Assembly: GCA_944363575.1 (NCBI GenBank)
Contig: CALVUJ010000024.1
Span: forward strand, 208,107 to 259,823
Direction: 5' to 3'
Length of the DNA: 51,717 nucleotides
DNA from: an uncultured Bacilli bacterium
GTDB lineage: Bacteria; Bacillota_I; Bacilli_A; RFN20; DUOF01
In this document: positions 17,278 to 26,814 of the stretch, piece after piece
Layout of the letters: the number at the start of each line of letters is the position of its first letter
Position numbering within the stretch: position 1 is the stretch's first letter
The notes under the pieces: generated by a model
The model's database searches: none
Told to the model about the DNA's origin: nothing
The model's input: the letters and a program-made list of their open reading frames with translations, nothing else
Translations under genes and position numbers: made by a program

Positions 17278-19675
17278 CTGTTTTTTCCTCCTTATCATAA
17301 TTAACTAAAACTTCCCTAGGTTTAGCACCATTCGCACCAGAAATAATCCCATCACTCTCTAATCTATCCATCATTCTTGCCGCCCTAGCATAACCTAAAG
17401 TAAAATATCTTTGAAGTAAAGAAGTAGATGCTCTTTTATTACGAATAACAAAATCCTTAATATCTTCATATAACTTCTCATCATTATTATTCTCATCATT
17501 TATTAATAAATTATTAATTGCTTCTTTATTTTCTTCTTCTAAATTCAAAAATTCACTATCATAGTTAACTTCATATTTTTTCTTAATATAATTAACAACA
17601 TTAAATATTTCCTCATCACTAACAAAAACACCTTGCACTCTATTTAAAGTACCACTACCAGAAATATCCATAAGCATATCACCCTTACCTAAAAGTTCCT
17701 CTGCACCTGCTCGATCAATAATTGTTCTAGAATCAACTTGTGATGAAACAGAAAAAGCAATACGTGAAGGAATATTAGCCTTAATAACACCCGTAATAAC
17801 ATCTACTGATGGCCTTTGAGTTGCAACAATTAAATAAATACCTGCTGCTCTAGCTAACTGGGTAATCCTTTGAATACTTTCCTCTACTTCTTTAGCAGCC
17901 ACTAACATTAAATCTGCTAACTCATCAATAATAACAACAATATTACAAAGAAGTTTCTCACCTTTCTCTAACATAACTTTATTATAGCCTTCAATATTTC
18001 TAACCCCATTATTAGCAAATTCTTCATACCTACGATCCATCTCACTAACAACCTTCTTTAAAGCAACCGAAGCCTTTTTAGGATCCGTAACCACTGGGCA
18101 TAATAAATGAGGCATATTAGCATAAGGCAACATTTCAACTTTTTTAGGATCAATTAAAATCATTTTAACTTCTTCTGGAGTCGTTCTAAGTAGTAAAGAA
18201 ACAATCATCGAATTAATACAAACGGACTTACCACTACCAGTAGCCCCTGCCACTAATAAATGAGGCATCTTATCAATATTAATTACAACTTCTTTATTAT
18301 TTAAATCTTTACCAATCCCAACGAGTAACTTACTAGTATCATCTTTATAAGGACTAATAACCTCTTTTAAATAAACTGGATATCTTTTCTTATTAGCCAC
18401 TTCAATACCTACCGCACTCTTACCTGGAATTGGAGCCTCCATCCTTGTTTTTACAGCTGCTAATGCTAACTTCAAATCATTCTCGATGTTCACAATTGAA
18501 CTAACCCTAACCCCAATCTCAGGAACAATTTCATATCTAGTAACGCATGGCCCAATAATATAATTAGTAACGCTAGCTTTAATATTTAACTCTTGTAACT
18601 TTTGATTAATTTTCTCACAATTAACTTCTACTTCATCCTTTAACTCCATATAAGCATTATTCTCTAAATTATCTTTTAATAAACTATAAATATCACCAAC
18701 AACTATCTCTTCTACCCTATTTTCCACCTTAACTTCTTCTTTAATAAATGGTTCCTTAGGAACTACTTCTTCAACAACTTTTTCTTCAACACTCACTTCA
18801 TTTAATTCTTCATCTCCAAAAAACTCTAACCCATCTTCACTAAACTGTATATCTTCACAAGTATTTTCTTCATTATTTACCATAACAGTTTCTTCCTTAA
18901 CTTCTTCACTCACTAACTTTTCATCAACTAATTCATCAGAATCATCAAATATCTTTTCATGAAAAATATCAAAAGTAAGTTCCCCTTCTTTCTTAAGAAC
19001 TACTTCCTTAGCAATTTCTAAATTACTACTAACATCATTACTAAACTCTTTAACATCTTCTATAACTTGCTCATTTTTCTTCTTTTCTTTTCTCTTTTTA
19101 ATAAAAGAAACAACCTTCTTATAAACAAAACTTATTGGCTTTTTAAACAAAATATACAAACACCCTAATATAAATAAAACAATAACTAACCCTGCAACAA
19201 AATTACCAAGTAACGAAACTAATAAAATATACCCACCATAACCAACCAAACCACCACCAACTACATCAATTCTTCTAACATCAACCTTAAAAGCTCTTAC
19301 GGTAACTTCATCAAAATTATTTTGAAAATGATCAAACCAATTATTCAAAGAAGCCCCATCAAACTTACTTGCTCCAATAAGTAAAAATAAAATCAAAAAG
19401 ATAACAGCAACCCCATTTAACCCTAAAATAATCGTTGGTTTCTTCTTCTTAAAAAATAAATATAACCCTAAATAAATACAAAATAGTAACACGACAAAAT
19501 ACATACTACCAAATAAATAAACTAAACAATATGTCAAAAAACCTCCTAACCATCCCTGATTAAGCAAGCCTATCAAAGAAGTAATAGATAAAAGCAACCC
19601 CAAAAGAGCAACCTCTGCTTCAACAGATATCTTTTTAGGCTTTTTACTTTCATCTCTTTTCTTATCTTTAGACAC
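17270..19675 (-). CDS. FtsK/SpoIIIE DNA translocase
   Basis: It pumps chromosomal DNA through the closing septum. About four membrane helices lie in the first 190 residues. A long acidic, low-complexity linker (about 200-330) leads to the alpha/beta motor domain with Walker A GATGSGKS near residues 477-484, Walker B VVIIDELADLM, and a C-terminal gamma (KOPS-type winged helix) domain with 'ASTSLLQRYFTLGYARAARMMD'. The best start is the GTG at 19675, which has AGGTAGGTG ending six bases upstream; a GTG at 19684 lies inside that SD. Whether it serves division (FtsK) or the forespore (SpoIIIE) cannot be told. Confidence 0.95.
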   Translation of the reverse strand: MSKDKKRDESKKPKKISVEAEVALLGLLLSITSLIGLLNQGWLGGFLTYCLVYLFGSMYFVVLLFCIYLGLYLFFKKKKPTIILGLNGVAVIFLILFLLIGASKFDGASLNNWFDHFQNNFDEVTVRAFKVDVRRIDVVGGGLVGYGGYILLVSLLGNFVAGLVIVLFILGCLYILFKKPISFVYKKVVSFIKKRKEKKKNEQVIEDVKEFSNDVSSNLEIAKEVVLKKEGELTFDIFHEKIFDDSDELVDEKLVSEEVKEETVMVNNEENTCEDIQFSEDGLEFFGDEELNEVSVEEKVVEEVVPKEPFIKEEVKVENRVEEIVVGDIYSLLKDNLENNAYMELKDEVEVNCEKINQKLQELNIKASVTNYIIGPCVTRYEIVPEIGVRVSSIVNIENDLKLALAAVKTRMEAPIPGKSAVGIEVANKKRYPVYLKEVISPYKDDTSKLLVGIGKDLNNKEVVINIDKMPHLLVAGATGSGKSVCINSMIVSLLLRTTPEEVKMILIDPKKVEMLPYANMPHLLCPVVTDPKKASVALKKVVSEMDRRYEEFANNGVRNIEGYNKVMLEKGEKLLCNIVVIIDELADLMLVAAKEVEESIQRITQLARAAGIYLIVATQRPSVDVITGVIKANIPSRIAFSVSSQVDSRTIIDRAGAEELLGKGDMLMDISGSGTLNRVQGVFVSDEEIFNVVNYIKKKYEVNYDSEFLNLEEENKEAINNLLINDENNNDEKLYEDIKDFVIRNKRASTSLLQRYFTLGYARAARMMDRLESDGIISGANGAKPREVLVNYDKEEKTDE

Positions 19676-19740
19676 ATTATTCACCTACCTAGTAATTTTT
19701 ATTATATCACTATTATTATTTCCTACAAAGAACAACCAAA

Positions 19741-19781
19741 AAAAATAAAAAAAAGCTGTAGTCTAAATTATCGACTACAGC
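19741..19781 (-). terminator. Terminator after htrA-like gene
   Basis: GCTGTAGTC and GACTACAGC form a perfect 9-bp stem with a 9-base loop, followed on the minus strand by T8-A-T6. It lies about 65 bases past the HtrA stop. Confidence 0.92.
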
Positions 19782-19845
19782 AAAGGAATATATCTTACGA
19801 AAAAGGGAGGGGCCTTTTTGCGATATAAATTACGTATCACCCCCT

Positions 19846-20973
19846 TTAAGATAAGGTAATGCTGTAACTAGTAGTGTTGCCCCCACTACCATTAGTCGTT
19901 ACAACATTAACCGTATCGCCAGAATGGTATTTATATAACTCACAAGAAAAATCTGCCATATCACTTACTTCAACTTCATTAATCTTCACAATAACTAAAC
20001 CTTTACTTAAAATCCCCTTACTAGGACCACTAGAAGAAACACTTTCAATATAAAGCCCCTTACTAACTTCAATATTATAATTATCTCTTTCTTTTAAAGA
20101 CATTGACGTAATATCAATTACTGTCACACCCATAAGTGGCCTACTATAACTACCATTCTCCGCTAAAGAATTAGCTACCATCACAAAATGATTAATTGGA
20201 ATACTAAAATTAAAACTCTCAACATCTTCACCACTAGAATCACTCATAATTTTTAAAGTATTAACTCCAATAACTTCCCCCTTCATATTAAACAAAGGGC
20301 CACCACTATTACCAGGATTTAAAGCAGCATCTATCTGAATTAAATACATCGTTGTCTCAACACCATCACCATCATCATCCGTATTTTCTTGAACTCTTAC
20401 ATTACTAACTATACCTTTCGTAATCGTATTAGAATAAACTAACCCTAATGGACTACCTAAAGTAAACACCTCTTCACCAGGACTAACCGCATCACTATTA
20501 CCTAATGAAGCAACCGCAAAATCTTGACCATCCATTTCAACTTTCATAATAGCCACATCTTCACTACCATCGCTATAAGCAAGACTAGCATAACTACGAT
20601 ATCCATCATGAAAAACAACTTCATAATAACTTTGATTATAACCCGTATCTACTGATACAACATGAGCATTAGAATACAAATAAATATAATTATCATCATA
20701 AGCATAAACAAAACCACTACCACTACTATACAAACTAGTAACTACTTGCCCTCTATCATAATAACTCGCATAATTTAAAATCGTAACTACACTCTTCTTA
20801 CAATTACTATACAAAGTAACTAACTCACTCTCATCATCACTACTATAAGTTGTATTAATAACTGTCGTAGGAACACTATTCTTCATGCCATCATTAGAAT
20901 CAGTAAAATCACATTTACACCCACTACACAAAAAAACCGTACATAAACTTAAAAATACTATAAATTTTTTCAT
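19846..20973 (-). CDS. HtrA/DegP-type serine protease lipoprotein with PDZ domain
   Basis: The signal peptide ends in LCSGC with Cys19 as the lipid site, so the protein is on the outer membrane face; HtrA proteins of this phylum are more often anchored by a membrane helix. The triad is intact: His104 (SNAHVV), Asp139 (SEDVAIMKV) and Ser223 (NPGNSGGP). A PDZ domain fills about residues 278-372 (RPLMGVTVIDI ... GLYIESV ... KGLVIVKINEVEV). It should degrade or refold damaged exported proteins. It is a second lipoprotein protease, after the PDZ-less one at 6511-7257. Confidence 0.93.
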   Translation of the reverse strand: MKKFIVFLSLCTVFLCSGCKCDFTDSNDGMKNSVPTTVINTTYSSDDESELVTLYSNCKKSVVTILNYASYYDRGQVVTSLYSSGSGFVYAYDDNYIYLYSNAHVVSVDTGYNQSYYEVVFHDGYRSYASLAYSDGSEDVAIMKVEMDGQDFAVASLGNSDAVSPGEEVFTLGSPLGLVYSNTITKGIVSNVRVQENTDDDGDGVETTMYLIQIDAALNPGNSGGPLFNMKGEVIGVNTLKIMSDSSGEDVESFNFSIPINHFVMVANSLAENGSYSRPLMGVTVIDITSMSLKERDNYNIEVSKGLYIESVSSSGPSKGILSKGLVIVKINEVEVSDMADFSCELYKYHSGDTVNVVTTNGSGGNTTSYSITLS

Positions 20974-21357
20974 TTATATCACCTTTCTTTAAAATTACTA
21001 TACCCACTAAACCTTAAAGAAAAATTGAAAATAAAAAAATTTTTTCATTAATAGAAAAAATATCATTTAATCACTTCTTATCTATAATCTAGTTTGGTTT
21101 AACAAACCACATATAATGTTTTAATAATTTTATTCTAGATACTCTATAATTTACTTGTCCTTTTTTAACTAATTCTAATAAATATTTATAAATCTACCTA
21201 AATTACCCTATATTTTTAAAATTATTTTTCAGCATAAAATTTATACCTTCCCTGCTTCTTTTAACAACCAATAGACCCAACTAACCAAACTAGTAAAAAG
21301 CAAGAAAAGATGCTATGAAAAATTATATAGTTGGTAAATTAAAAGATAAACCTAGAC
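20974..21357. other. Gene-free stretch between htrA-like and ZIP genes
   Basis: It contains the htrA leader (SD AAAGGTGAT) and a small hairpin TGGTTT-aac-AAACCA at 21095-21109, which has no T run and so is not a clear terminator. I see no convincing open frame or RNA gene. Confidence 0.4.
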
Positions 21358-22128
21358 TCATCCAAGTGCTACATCCAACACCATCATAAGTAAAAAACCA
21401 ATCGCAACTCCAATTACTGACAAATTAGAATGCTTACCATTATGTGAATTTGGAATAAGTTCATCCACTACTACATAAATCATCGCTCCCGCTGCAAACG
21501 ATAAAAAATAAGGTAAAATAGGCTCGACTAACGAAACTAGTAAAATAGCTAATAAAGATGCTATTGGCTCTACAACTCCTGATAACACCCCATACCCAAA
21601 AGCTTTAAATTTAGACATCCCATTTGCTTTTAAAGGCATTGATATAATCGCCCCTTCAGGAAAATTTTGAATTGCTAAACCAATACACAAAACAAAAGCC
21701 CCAGCAACAGACATCATAACTTCCCCACTAAGAACACCAGCAAAAACGATACCTACCGCTAAACCTTCTGGAATATTGTGCAAAGTAACTGCAAGCATAA
21801 ACTTATTAATATCGCTAATCGAAGAACTTATACCTTCTTCACAATCACTATCCTTATGCTTATGAGGAACTAAACAATCAAGTAAAAATAAAAAGCCCAC
21901 TCCCAAAACAAACCCCACACAAGCAGGCAACCATTTTAAATTATCGACCATCTCCATACTTGGAATAAGCAACGACCAAACAGACGCTGCAAGCATAACT
22001 CCACTCGCAAAACCAAGCAATAATTTTTCTAACCGTTCATTTATTTTATCTTTCAATAAAAACACTACTGAAGAACCCAAAATTGTACCAACAAAAGGCA
22101 AAAAGATCCCAACAAAACTTTGAAGCAT
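21358..22128 (-). CDS. ZIP family metal (zinc) transporter
   Basis: A membrane protein of 256 residues with about eight helices, of the ZupT/GufA-like branch. Binuclear metal-site motifs are present: H117-NIPEG in helix 4 and Q154-NFPEG in helix 5, followed by DELIPNSH near the end. A His-rich cytoplasmic loop (VPHKHKDSD) lies around residue 88. It should import zinc or other divalent metals. The ATG at 22128 is chosen because GGAGG lies eight bases upstream. I found no Zur box. Confidence 0.93.
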   Translation of the reverse strand: MLQSFVGIFLPFVGTILGSSVVFLLKDKINERLEKLLLGFASGVMLAASVWSLLIPSMEMVDNLKWLPACVGFVLGVGFLFLLDCLVPHKHKDSDCEEGISSSISDINKFMLAVTLHNIPEGLAVGIVFAGVLSGEVMMSVAGAFVLCIGLAIQNFPEGAIISMPLKANGMSKFKAFGYGVLSGVVEPIASLLAILLVSLVEPILPYFLSFAAGAMIYVVVDELIPNSHNGKHSNLSVIGVAIGFLLMMVLDVALG

Positions 22129-22246
22129 GCTATCAACCTCCAAATTTATTTTACTTCACTCTCTATTTAAAAAAAACTTTTTTCTACTTTTTTCCCCTCA
22201 CCTTCCCCAAATTTTAATGATAGGGGACTCCCTAAATTCGACAAAG

Positions 22247-22272
22247 CAAAAAAAAAGACTCCAAAGAGTCTT
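22247..22272 (-). terminator. Terminator overlapping the stop of the SleB-like gene
   Basis: AAGACTC and GAGTCTT form a 7-bp stem with a 4-base loop, followed by eight or more T on the minus strand. The first stem bases are part of the TAA stop at 22273-22271. Confidence 0.85.
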
Positions 22273-22693
22273 ATAATCCACATCCTTCTAAATTATCAGG
22301 ATCATAGAAACAATGGTTTTTAAACCTACCTGCGAATTCTCCCCAAAAACGATCCTTACACGGTTTACCTTTACCTGGGTTTTGAAAATATAATGCATTA
22401 TACGCAGGATCAGCTCTCCAAAACTTAATATTTTTCTCAGCCAACCCTTTAATCTTAGAATTAACTGGTGAATTAAACAACTTAGTATTAACGCCTAAAA
22501 AGTTGCCTGGCTGATACACCATCTTTTGAATAGTAGTAATATTTTTAAAAGGAATGCATTTGTATACAACCCTATTAATACCCACATTACCAACAAGTAA
22601 CATTCCAAAGTTACCTTCACCTAATGCCTCACTTTTCATTAACCTAGCTAAAGTTTCAATATCCTTCTTATTATATTTAACCCTACTAGACAT
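22271..22693 (-). CDS. SleB/CwlJ-type cell-wall hydrolase
   Basis: A 140-residue protein made almost wholly of the Hydrolase_2 domain (PF07486). It starts with 'DIETLARLMKSEALGEG', whose Glu is the likely catalytic residue, followed by 'MLLVGNVGINRVV', 'ITTIQKMVYQPGNF' and 'DPAYNALYFQNP'. There is no signal peptide or peptidoglycan-binding domain, as in CwlJ. In spore formers such enzymes degrade the cortex during germination, which fits the ger operon 8 kb away. The ATG has GAGGTG six bases upstream. Confidence 0.88.
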   Translation of the reverse strand: MSSRVKYNKKDIETLARLMKSEALGEGNFGMLLVGNVGINRVVYKCIPFKNITTIQKMVYQPGNFLGVNTKLFNSPVNSKIKGLAEKNIKFWRADPAYNALYFQNPGKGKPCKDRFWGEFAGRFKNHCFYDPDNLEGCGL

Positions 22694-22802
22694 TCATAAC
22701 ACCTCAACCTAATATATGAAAAAAAGAAAAAAAGGACATTAATAAACATTTTTGTAACAATATTTTTTCATCTTTACACCAACAAAAAAATAAACCTCTT
22801 TA

Positions 22803-23363
22803 TTAGTATTTTGCTAATTTTTCAAAAATAGGAACATTCTCTTTATACCCTTTTGGATTTAATGGACTTGGATGATAAATAGGTAAAACTTTATACATTT
22901 TATTATCTATTTCTATTTCAAATTCTTTTCCAACATAATCAGCAAATCTTTTTATCTTCATTCCTAATAAAGCTTGAGTTGGATGAACACCCATACAAAC
23001 AATAATATTACATGGTAGAGTTGATAATTGCTTAAAAAGTATTGGCAAACAATTTTTAGAACATTTTTCAAGTTGCTTCCTATCCTCAATAACACACTTA
23101 CAACATTCCGTAAAATAAATATCATTAATAGATAAATTAATATTATTTAATAGTTTCTCTAACACTTTACCAGTTGCTTGCAATTTACCATTTTTATTAT
23201 AAAAAGCTCTTTTTGAAACAACCCACCCATCTTTACTAGGACTCTCACCAATAAAAATAAAAGGTATTGTCCCAACCTTTATAGTTTCACCAGCAAGTTT
23301 AACTAACTTACCACAAAGAGAACAACATTTAATCTCTTCATCTATGCTTTCACCTTTATACAC
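22803..23363 (-). CDS. Uracil-DNA glycosylase superfamily protein (Fe-S type)
   Basis: It has the superfamily motifs in order: 'FIFIGESPSKDGW' (family GExPG), 'IYFTECCKC' at the cluster region, 'NIIVCMGVHPTQALLG', and 'YHPSPLNPKG' (family HPSP...). Cysteines at 13-17 (C-C-x-x-C) and between 87 and 105 fit a 4Fe-4S cluster as in type 4/5 enzymes. It removes uracil or related bases from DNA, or may be a relative without that activity. The start is a GTG with GAGGTG five bases upstream. It is the last gene of the nrd-side cluster. Confidence 0.78.
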   Translation of the reverse strand: MYKGESIDEEIKCCSLCGKLVKLAGETIKVGTIPFIFIGESPSKDGWVVSKRAFYNKNGKLQATGKVLEKLLNNINLSINDIYFTECCKCVIEDRKQLEKCSKNCLPILFKQLSTLPCNIIVCMGVHPTQALLGMKIKRFADYVGKEFEIEIDNKMYKVLPIYHPSPLNPKGYKENVPIFEKLAKY

Positions 23364-23385
23364 ACTAACACCTCAAATCTATTAC

Positions 23386-23964
23386 CTACCTTATTCTACT
23401 TTTAAAATCTTCAAAATCTTTAACCCTTTCAACTTTTTCATCTAACATCAAATCTTCATTATACTTAGAAGTCATAAGAAAAACCTTAATATTTTTTAAA
23501 TGATTAGCTACCTTACTAGTAATTTTAACATCATCATCCATAAAATAATCTGCTCCCTCTATCTCACAAATATTTTCCTTATCTACCCTACCAACATAAA
23601 GTTTATGATATTTGATACCAACTTTCTCTAACCACTCTTTAGTAACCCCTTCAGGATCACAATGCCAATCAGTAGCTCTCGCCGTAGCAATAATAATCCT
23701 ATTCCCTGCATCATATAAACTATTAATAACTTCAACAGATCCCTCTTTACAAGGAAACTCTAACATCATTTGATCCCCATATTTTTTATACCAATCAAGA
23801 GCAACTTCCTTACTCCAACTAAATTTCTCCTCAGCAAAACGCACCTTATCACATACTTTTGTATATGGTAAAACATGTTTATCAATAAATTCTGAAATAT
23901 ATTTTTCACTATATTCATCACTCATACACACTGTATCATCCAAATCAAAAACAAACTTTTTCAT
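23386..23964 (-). CDS. HAD-family 5'(3')-deoxyribonucleotidase-like protein
   Basis: A 192-residue HAD enzyme of the NT5C type. Motif I is FDLDDTV with Asp7 and Asp9, motif II lies in 'IIATAR', and motif IV is 'DYFMDDDVK'. Members dephosphorylate deoxynucleoside monophosphates, which fits its place next to ribonucleotide reductase genes as a dNTP-pool control enzyme; that link is inferred. The ATG at 23964 has a GGGTG element upstream; earlier ATGs lack one. A terminator separates it from nrdG, so it may be only partly co-transcribed. Confidence 0.85.
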   Translation of the reverse strand: MKKFVFDLDDTVCMSDEYSEKYISEFIDKHVLPYTKVCDKVRFAEEKFSWSKEVALDWYKKYGDQMMLEFPCKEGSVEVINSLYDAGNRIIIATARATDWHCDPEGVTKEWLEKVGIKYHKLYVGRVDKENICEIEGADYFMDDDVKITSKVANHLKNIKVFLMTSKYNEDLMLDEKVERVKDFEDFKSRIR

Positions 23965-23993
23965 CACTAACACCCATACCATAATACAATTTA

Positions 23994-24020
23994 TATAAAA
24001 AAAAAGGAAGTTAATCCTTT
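23994..24020 (-). terminator. Terminator touching the nrdG stop codon
   Basis: AAAGGA and TCCTTT (24020-24003) form a 6-bp stem with a 6-base loop followed by nine T on the minus strand. The stem starts on the last base of the nrdG TGA. Confidence 0.7.
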
Positions 24021-24535
24021 CAAATATCCAATAAAACGACCTCTTCCCTTTTTAAAGACTCCTTAAAATCAATAACCCGTTGATTACTACTCCCTCTAAA
24101 CTTCAAACTAAGATCTTTTTTACTCAAAACAAATTTACCATCCACTAAAACATCAATATATTTAACTAATTCTTTAGTAATCTCAAATTTCTCAATCATC
24201 TGTTTAATCTGCTCAAAAGTAAACCCACTATAACACCAAATACTTTTAGAAGGATAAACATCCTTAACTTTCTTCACTAAAGGTAAAATACCTTGTTGAT
24301 TAACTAATTCCAATGGTTCCCCACCAAGCAAAGTTAATCCTTTAATATAATCAGGCTTTAACATCTCAATGATTTTATCTATTTCTTTTTCACTAAACTC
24401 TTGCCCGTAATTAAAATCCCATGCTTCCGGATTAAAACACCCCTCACAATGATGATTACAACCACTCACAAACAAAGAAACACGAACACCTAACCCATTT
24501 GCAACATCAAAGTTCTTTATTGATGCAAAATGCAT
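24020..24535 (-). CDS. nrdG: Anaerobic ribonucleotide reductase activating enzyme NrdG
   Basis: A radical-SAM enzyme that makes the glycyl radical on NrdD. The cluster motif CxxxCxxC is at Cys26, Cys30 and Cys33 (SGCNHHCEGCFN), and 'LTLLGGEPL' gives the SAM-binding GGE. The 171-residue length is usual. It follows nrdD by 12 bases with its own SD (AAGGAG). Together with NrdD it shows that deoxynucleotides are made without oxygen. Confidence 0.97.
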   Translation of the reverse strand: MHFASIKNFDVANGLGVRVSLFVSGCNHHCEGCFNPEAWDFNYGQEFSEKEIDKIIEMLKPDYIKGLTLLGGEPLELVNQQGILPLVKKVKDVYPSKSIWCYSGFTFEQIKQMIEKFEITKELVKYIDVLVDGKFVLSKKDLSLKFRGSSNQRVIDFKESLKREEVVLLDI

Positions 24536-24547
24536 ATCACCATCTCC

Positions 24548-26674
24548 TTATAAATGAGTAACCCTTAATTTCATCTCTTTCGTTTTACCAGCATTCCAAA
24601 AGTTCTCTCCTAAATAACCACAAGTCCTTCTAGTAACATTCATCTTATCATGATTTTTATTCCCACAATTTGGACATTCCCACTCATTTTGATCATTAAT
24701 AATTATCTCCCCAGTAAAACCACATTCATGACAATAATCTGACTTAGTATTAAACTCAGCATATAAAATATTATCATAAATAAACTTAACAACATCCTCT
24801 AAAGCCTCAAGATTCTTCTCCATGTTAGGAATCTCAATATACGAAATAGCTCCACCAGAAGATATTTCTTGGAACTCACTTTCAAAACTTAACTTAGAAA
24901 AAGCATCAATATGTTCCCTAACATCAACATGATATGAATTAGTATAGTACCCTTTATCAGTTACATCCTTAATCTCCCCATACTTTTCTTTATCAATTTT
25001 AGCAAAACGATAACATAAACTTTCCGCTGGTGTTCCATACAAAGCAAAACCTAAACCAGTCTCTTCTTTCCACTTATCAACCGTTGAACGAAGCTTTTTC
25101 ATTAACCTAACAGCAAAATCATGACCTTCACTAGAAGTATGACTTGCCCCAGTCATTAATTTAGTAACTTCATATAAACCTATATAACCTAATGATATTG
25201 TTGAATACTTACTATTTAAATACTTATCAATTACTTCACCATGTTGCAACCTCGCAATACCACCATACATCCAATGGATTGGACTAACATCTGCCGTTGT
25301 ACCAAGCAAAGCATAATGCCTACACATTAAAGCTTCCTTACATAAACCTAATCTTTCATCTAACAAACTCCAAAATTTATTTTCATCCCCATTAGCAATA
25401 ATCCCAATCTGAGGTAAATTAATACTAACAACACCTTGATTAAACCTACCCTCAAATTTATACTCACCATTCTCATCTTTATAAGGAGACAAGAAACTAC
25501 GACACCCCATTGGACTAAACACATTACCTTCATAATATTCTTTCATCTTTTTAGCACTTATATAATCAGGATATAATCTCTTTGAAGAACACTTAACAGC
25601 AAGCCTTGTCAAATAATCATACTTCCCTCCAGTTAAATTATTATGTTCATGTAAAACATACACTAACTTAGGAAAAGCAGGAGTAATATAAACACCTTTT
25701 TCGTTTTTAATACCCTCATATCTTTGTCTTATAATCTCTTCAATAATCATCGCATTTTCTTCAATATAAGGATCTCCCTCTTCAAGATTCAAAAACAAAG
25801 TAACAAAAGGAGATTGACCATTCGTAGTCATTAAAGTATTAATTTGATATTGAATCGTTTGAACACCAGACTTCAATTCTTCTTTCAAACGACGATTAAC
25901 TACTCTATTAATAACTTCCTCACTTGCTTCATCACAACAAGCTTCTCTAGTCTCCCTAATAAACTTTTCTTTACTTCTTCTTAAATATTTACCTAAATGC
26001 TTAATTTCCACAGATTGTCCCCCATATTGCCCACTAGCAATCGCTGCAATAATCTGTGTCATAACAGTACACGCAACCTGAAAACTCTTAGGTGACTCTA
26101 CCAATTTCCTATTCATAACCGTCCCATTATCCAACATATCCTTAATATTTACTAGACAACAATTAAAAAGAGGTTGTAAGAAATAATCTGCATCATGGAA
26201 ATGAAGAACCCCATCTTCATGAGCCTTCGTAATCTTCTCTGGAAGCAACATTCTCTTAGTTAAATCTTTACTAACTTCCCCTGCAATTAAATCTCTTTGA
26301 GTAGATGCTACTACTGCATTCTTATTAGAATTCTCCTCCATAACATCCTTGTTTGTTTTCTTAATTAACCCTAAAATAGATTCATCTGTAGTATTTTTCT
26401 TTCTAACTAACGATCTAGTATAACGATAAACAATATACTTTTTAGCTAACTCGTATCTCCCAAACTCCATTAACTTCATCTCAATAATATCTTGAATATC
26501 CTCTACTAATATTCTTTTTTTATTAAGATCCTCAATTCCCTTAATAATGTTATGAATCTCTTCATTACTTGCTCTCTCTTTTTCGCTAACCTCATTATTA
26601 GCCTTACTAATCGCTGAAATAATTTTTTCCCTATCGTATTCAACAATAGTCCCATTTCGCTTAATTACTTTCAT
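24548..26674 (-). CDS. nrdD: Anaerobic ribonucleoside-triphosphate reductase NrdD
   Basis: Class III ribonucleotide reductase of 708 residues. The N-terminus is an ATP-cone (KVIKRNGTIVEYDREKI), the allosteric site. The catalytic barrel contains 'VLHFHDADYF'. The C-terminus has the zinc site CxxC...CxxC ('YCHECGF', 'CPNCGN') and the glycyl-radical loop RRTCGYLGENFW with the radical Gly near 686. The ATG at 26674 is preceded by GGAGG; an in-frame upstream region has no SD. The promoter has a palindrome that a Crp/Fnr regulator could bind (see separate entry). Confidence 0.97.
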   Translation of the reverse strand: MKVIKRNGTIVEYDREKIISAISKANNEVSEKERASNEEIHNIIKGIEDLNKKRILVEDIQDIIEMKLMEFGRYELAKKYIVYRYTRSLVRKKNTTDESILGLIKKTNKDVMEENSNKNAVVASTQRDLIAGEVSKDLTKRMLLPEKITKAHEDGVLHFHDADYFLQPLFNCCLVNIKDMLDNGTVMNRKLVESPKSFQVACTVMTQIIAAIASGQYGGQSVEIKHLGKYLRRSKEKFIRETREACCDEASEEVINRVVNRRLKEELKSGVQTIQYQINTLMTTNGQSPFVTLFLNLEEGDPYIEENAMIIEEIIRQRYEGIKNEKGVYITPAFPKLVYVLHEHNNLTGGKYDYLTRLAVKCSSKRLYPDYISAKKMKEYYEGNVFSPMGCRSFLSPYKDENGEYKFEGRFNQGVVSINLPQIGIIANGDENKFWSLLDERLGLCKEALMCRHYALLGTTADVSPIHWMYGGIARLQHGEVIDKYLNSKYSTISLGYIGLYEVTKLMTGASHTSSEGHDFAVRLMKKLRSTVDKWKEETGLGFALYGTPAESLCYRFAKIDKEKYGEIKDVTDKGYYTNSYHVDVREHIDAFSKLSFESEFQEISSGGAISYIEIPNMEKNLEALEDVVKFIYDNILYAEFNTKSDYCHECGFTGEIIINDQNEWECPNCGNKNHDKMNVTRRTCGYLGENFWNAGKTKEMKLRVTHL

Positions 26675-26701
26675 AAAATTTCCTCCCCAGATCCAAGTAA
26701 C

Positions 26702-26750
26702 TACTCCCATAATAGCACTATTCCTATAATATTAATGTTGCAATTGCAAC
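26702..26750 (-). promoter_or_regulatory. nrdD promoter with Crp/Fnr-type palindrome
   Basis: A perfect 14-bp palindrome GTTGCAATTGCAAC lies at 26737-26750. A -10 box TATTAT (minus, 26714-26709) predicts a start at about 26702, which puts the palindrome centre (26743.5) at -41.5, the classical position for activation by a Crp/Fnr dimer. No good -35 box is needed in such promoters and none is clear. A Crp/Fnr-family gene is divergent on the other side. Confidence 0.65.
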
Positions 26751-26814
26751 AAATAACGAAAATATTTACTTTTTTTAAAAATTTTTTTAAAATGGTAAAA
26801 AAGGAGATAATTAT

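Noticed and set aside
19795-19850. G-rich and C-rich tracts near the htrA stop as a second terminator
   Set aside because: AAAGGG and CCCTTT can pair, but only across a loop of more than 35 bases and without a clear T run; the strong hairpin at 19741-19781 explains termination.
22710-22718. CATATATTA as a sigma-E/K -10 box for the SleB-like gene
   Set aside because: It matches the -10 consensus but would start the message at the SD, and the -35 region is only a T run.
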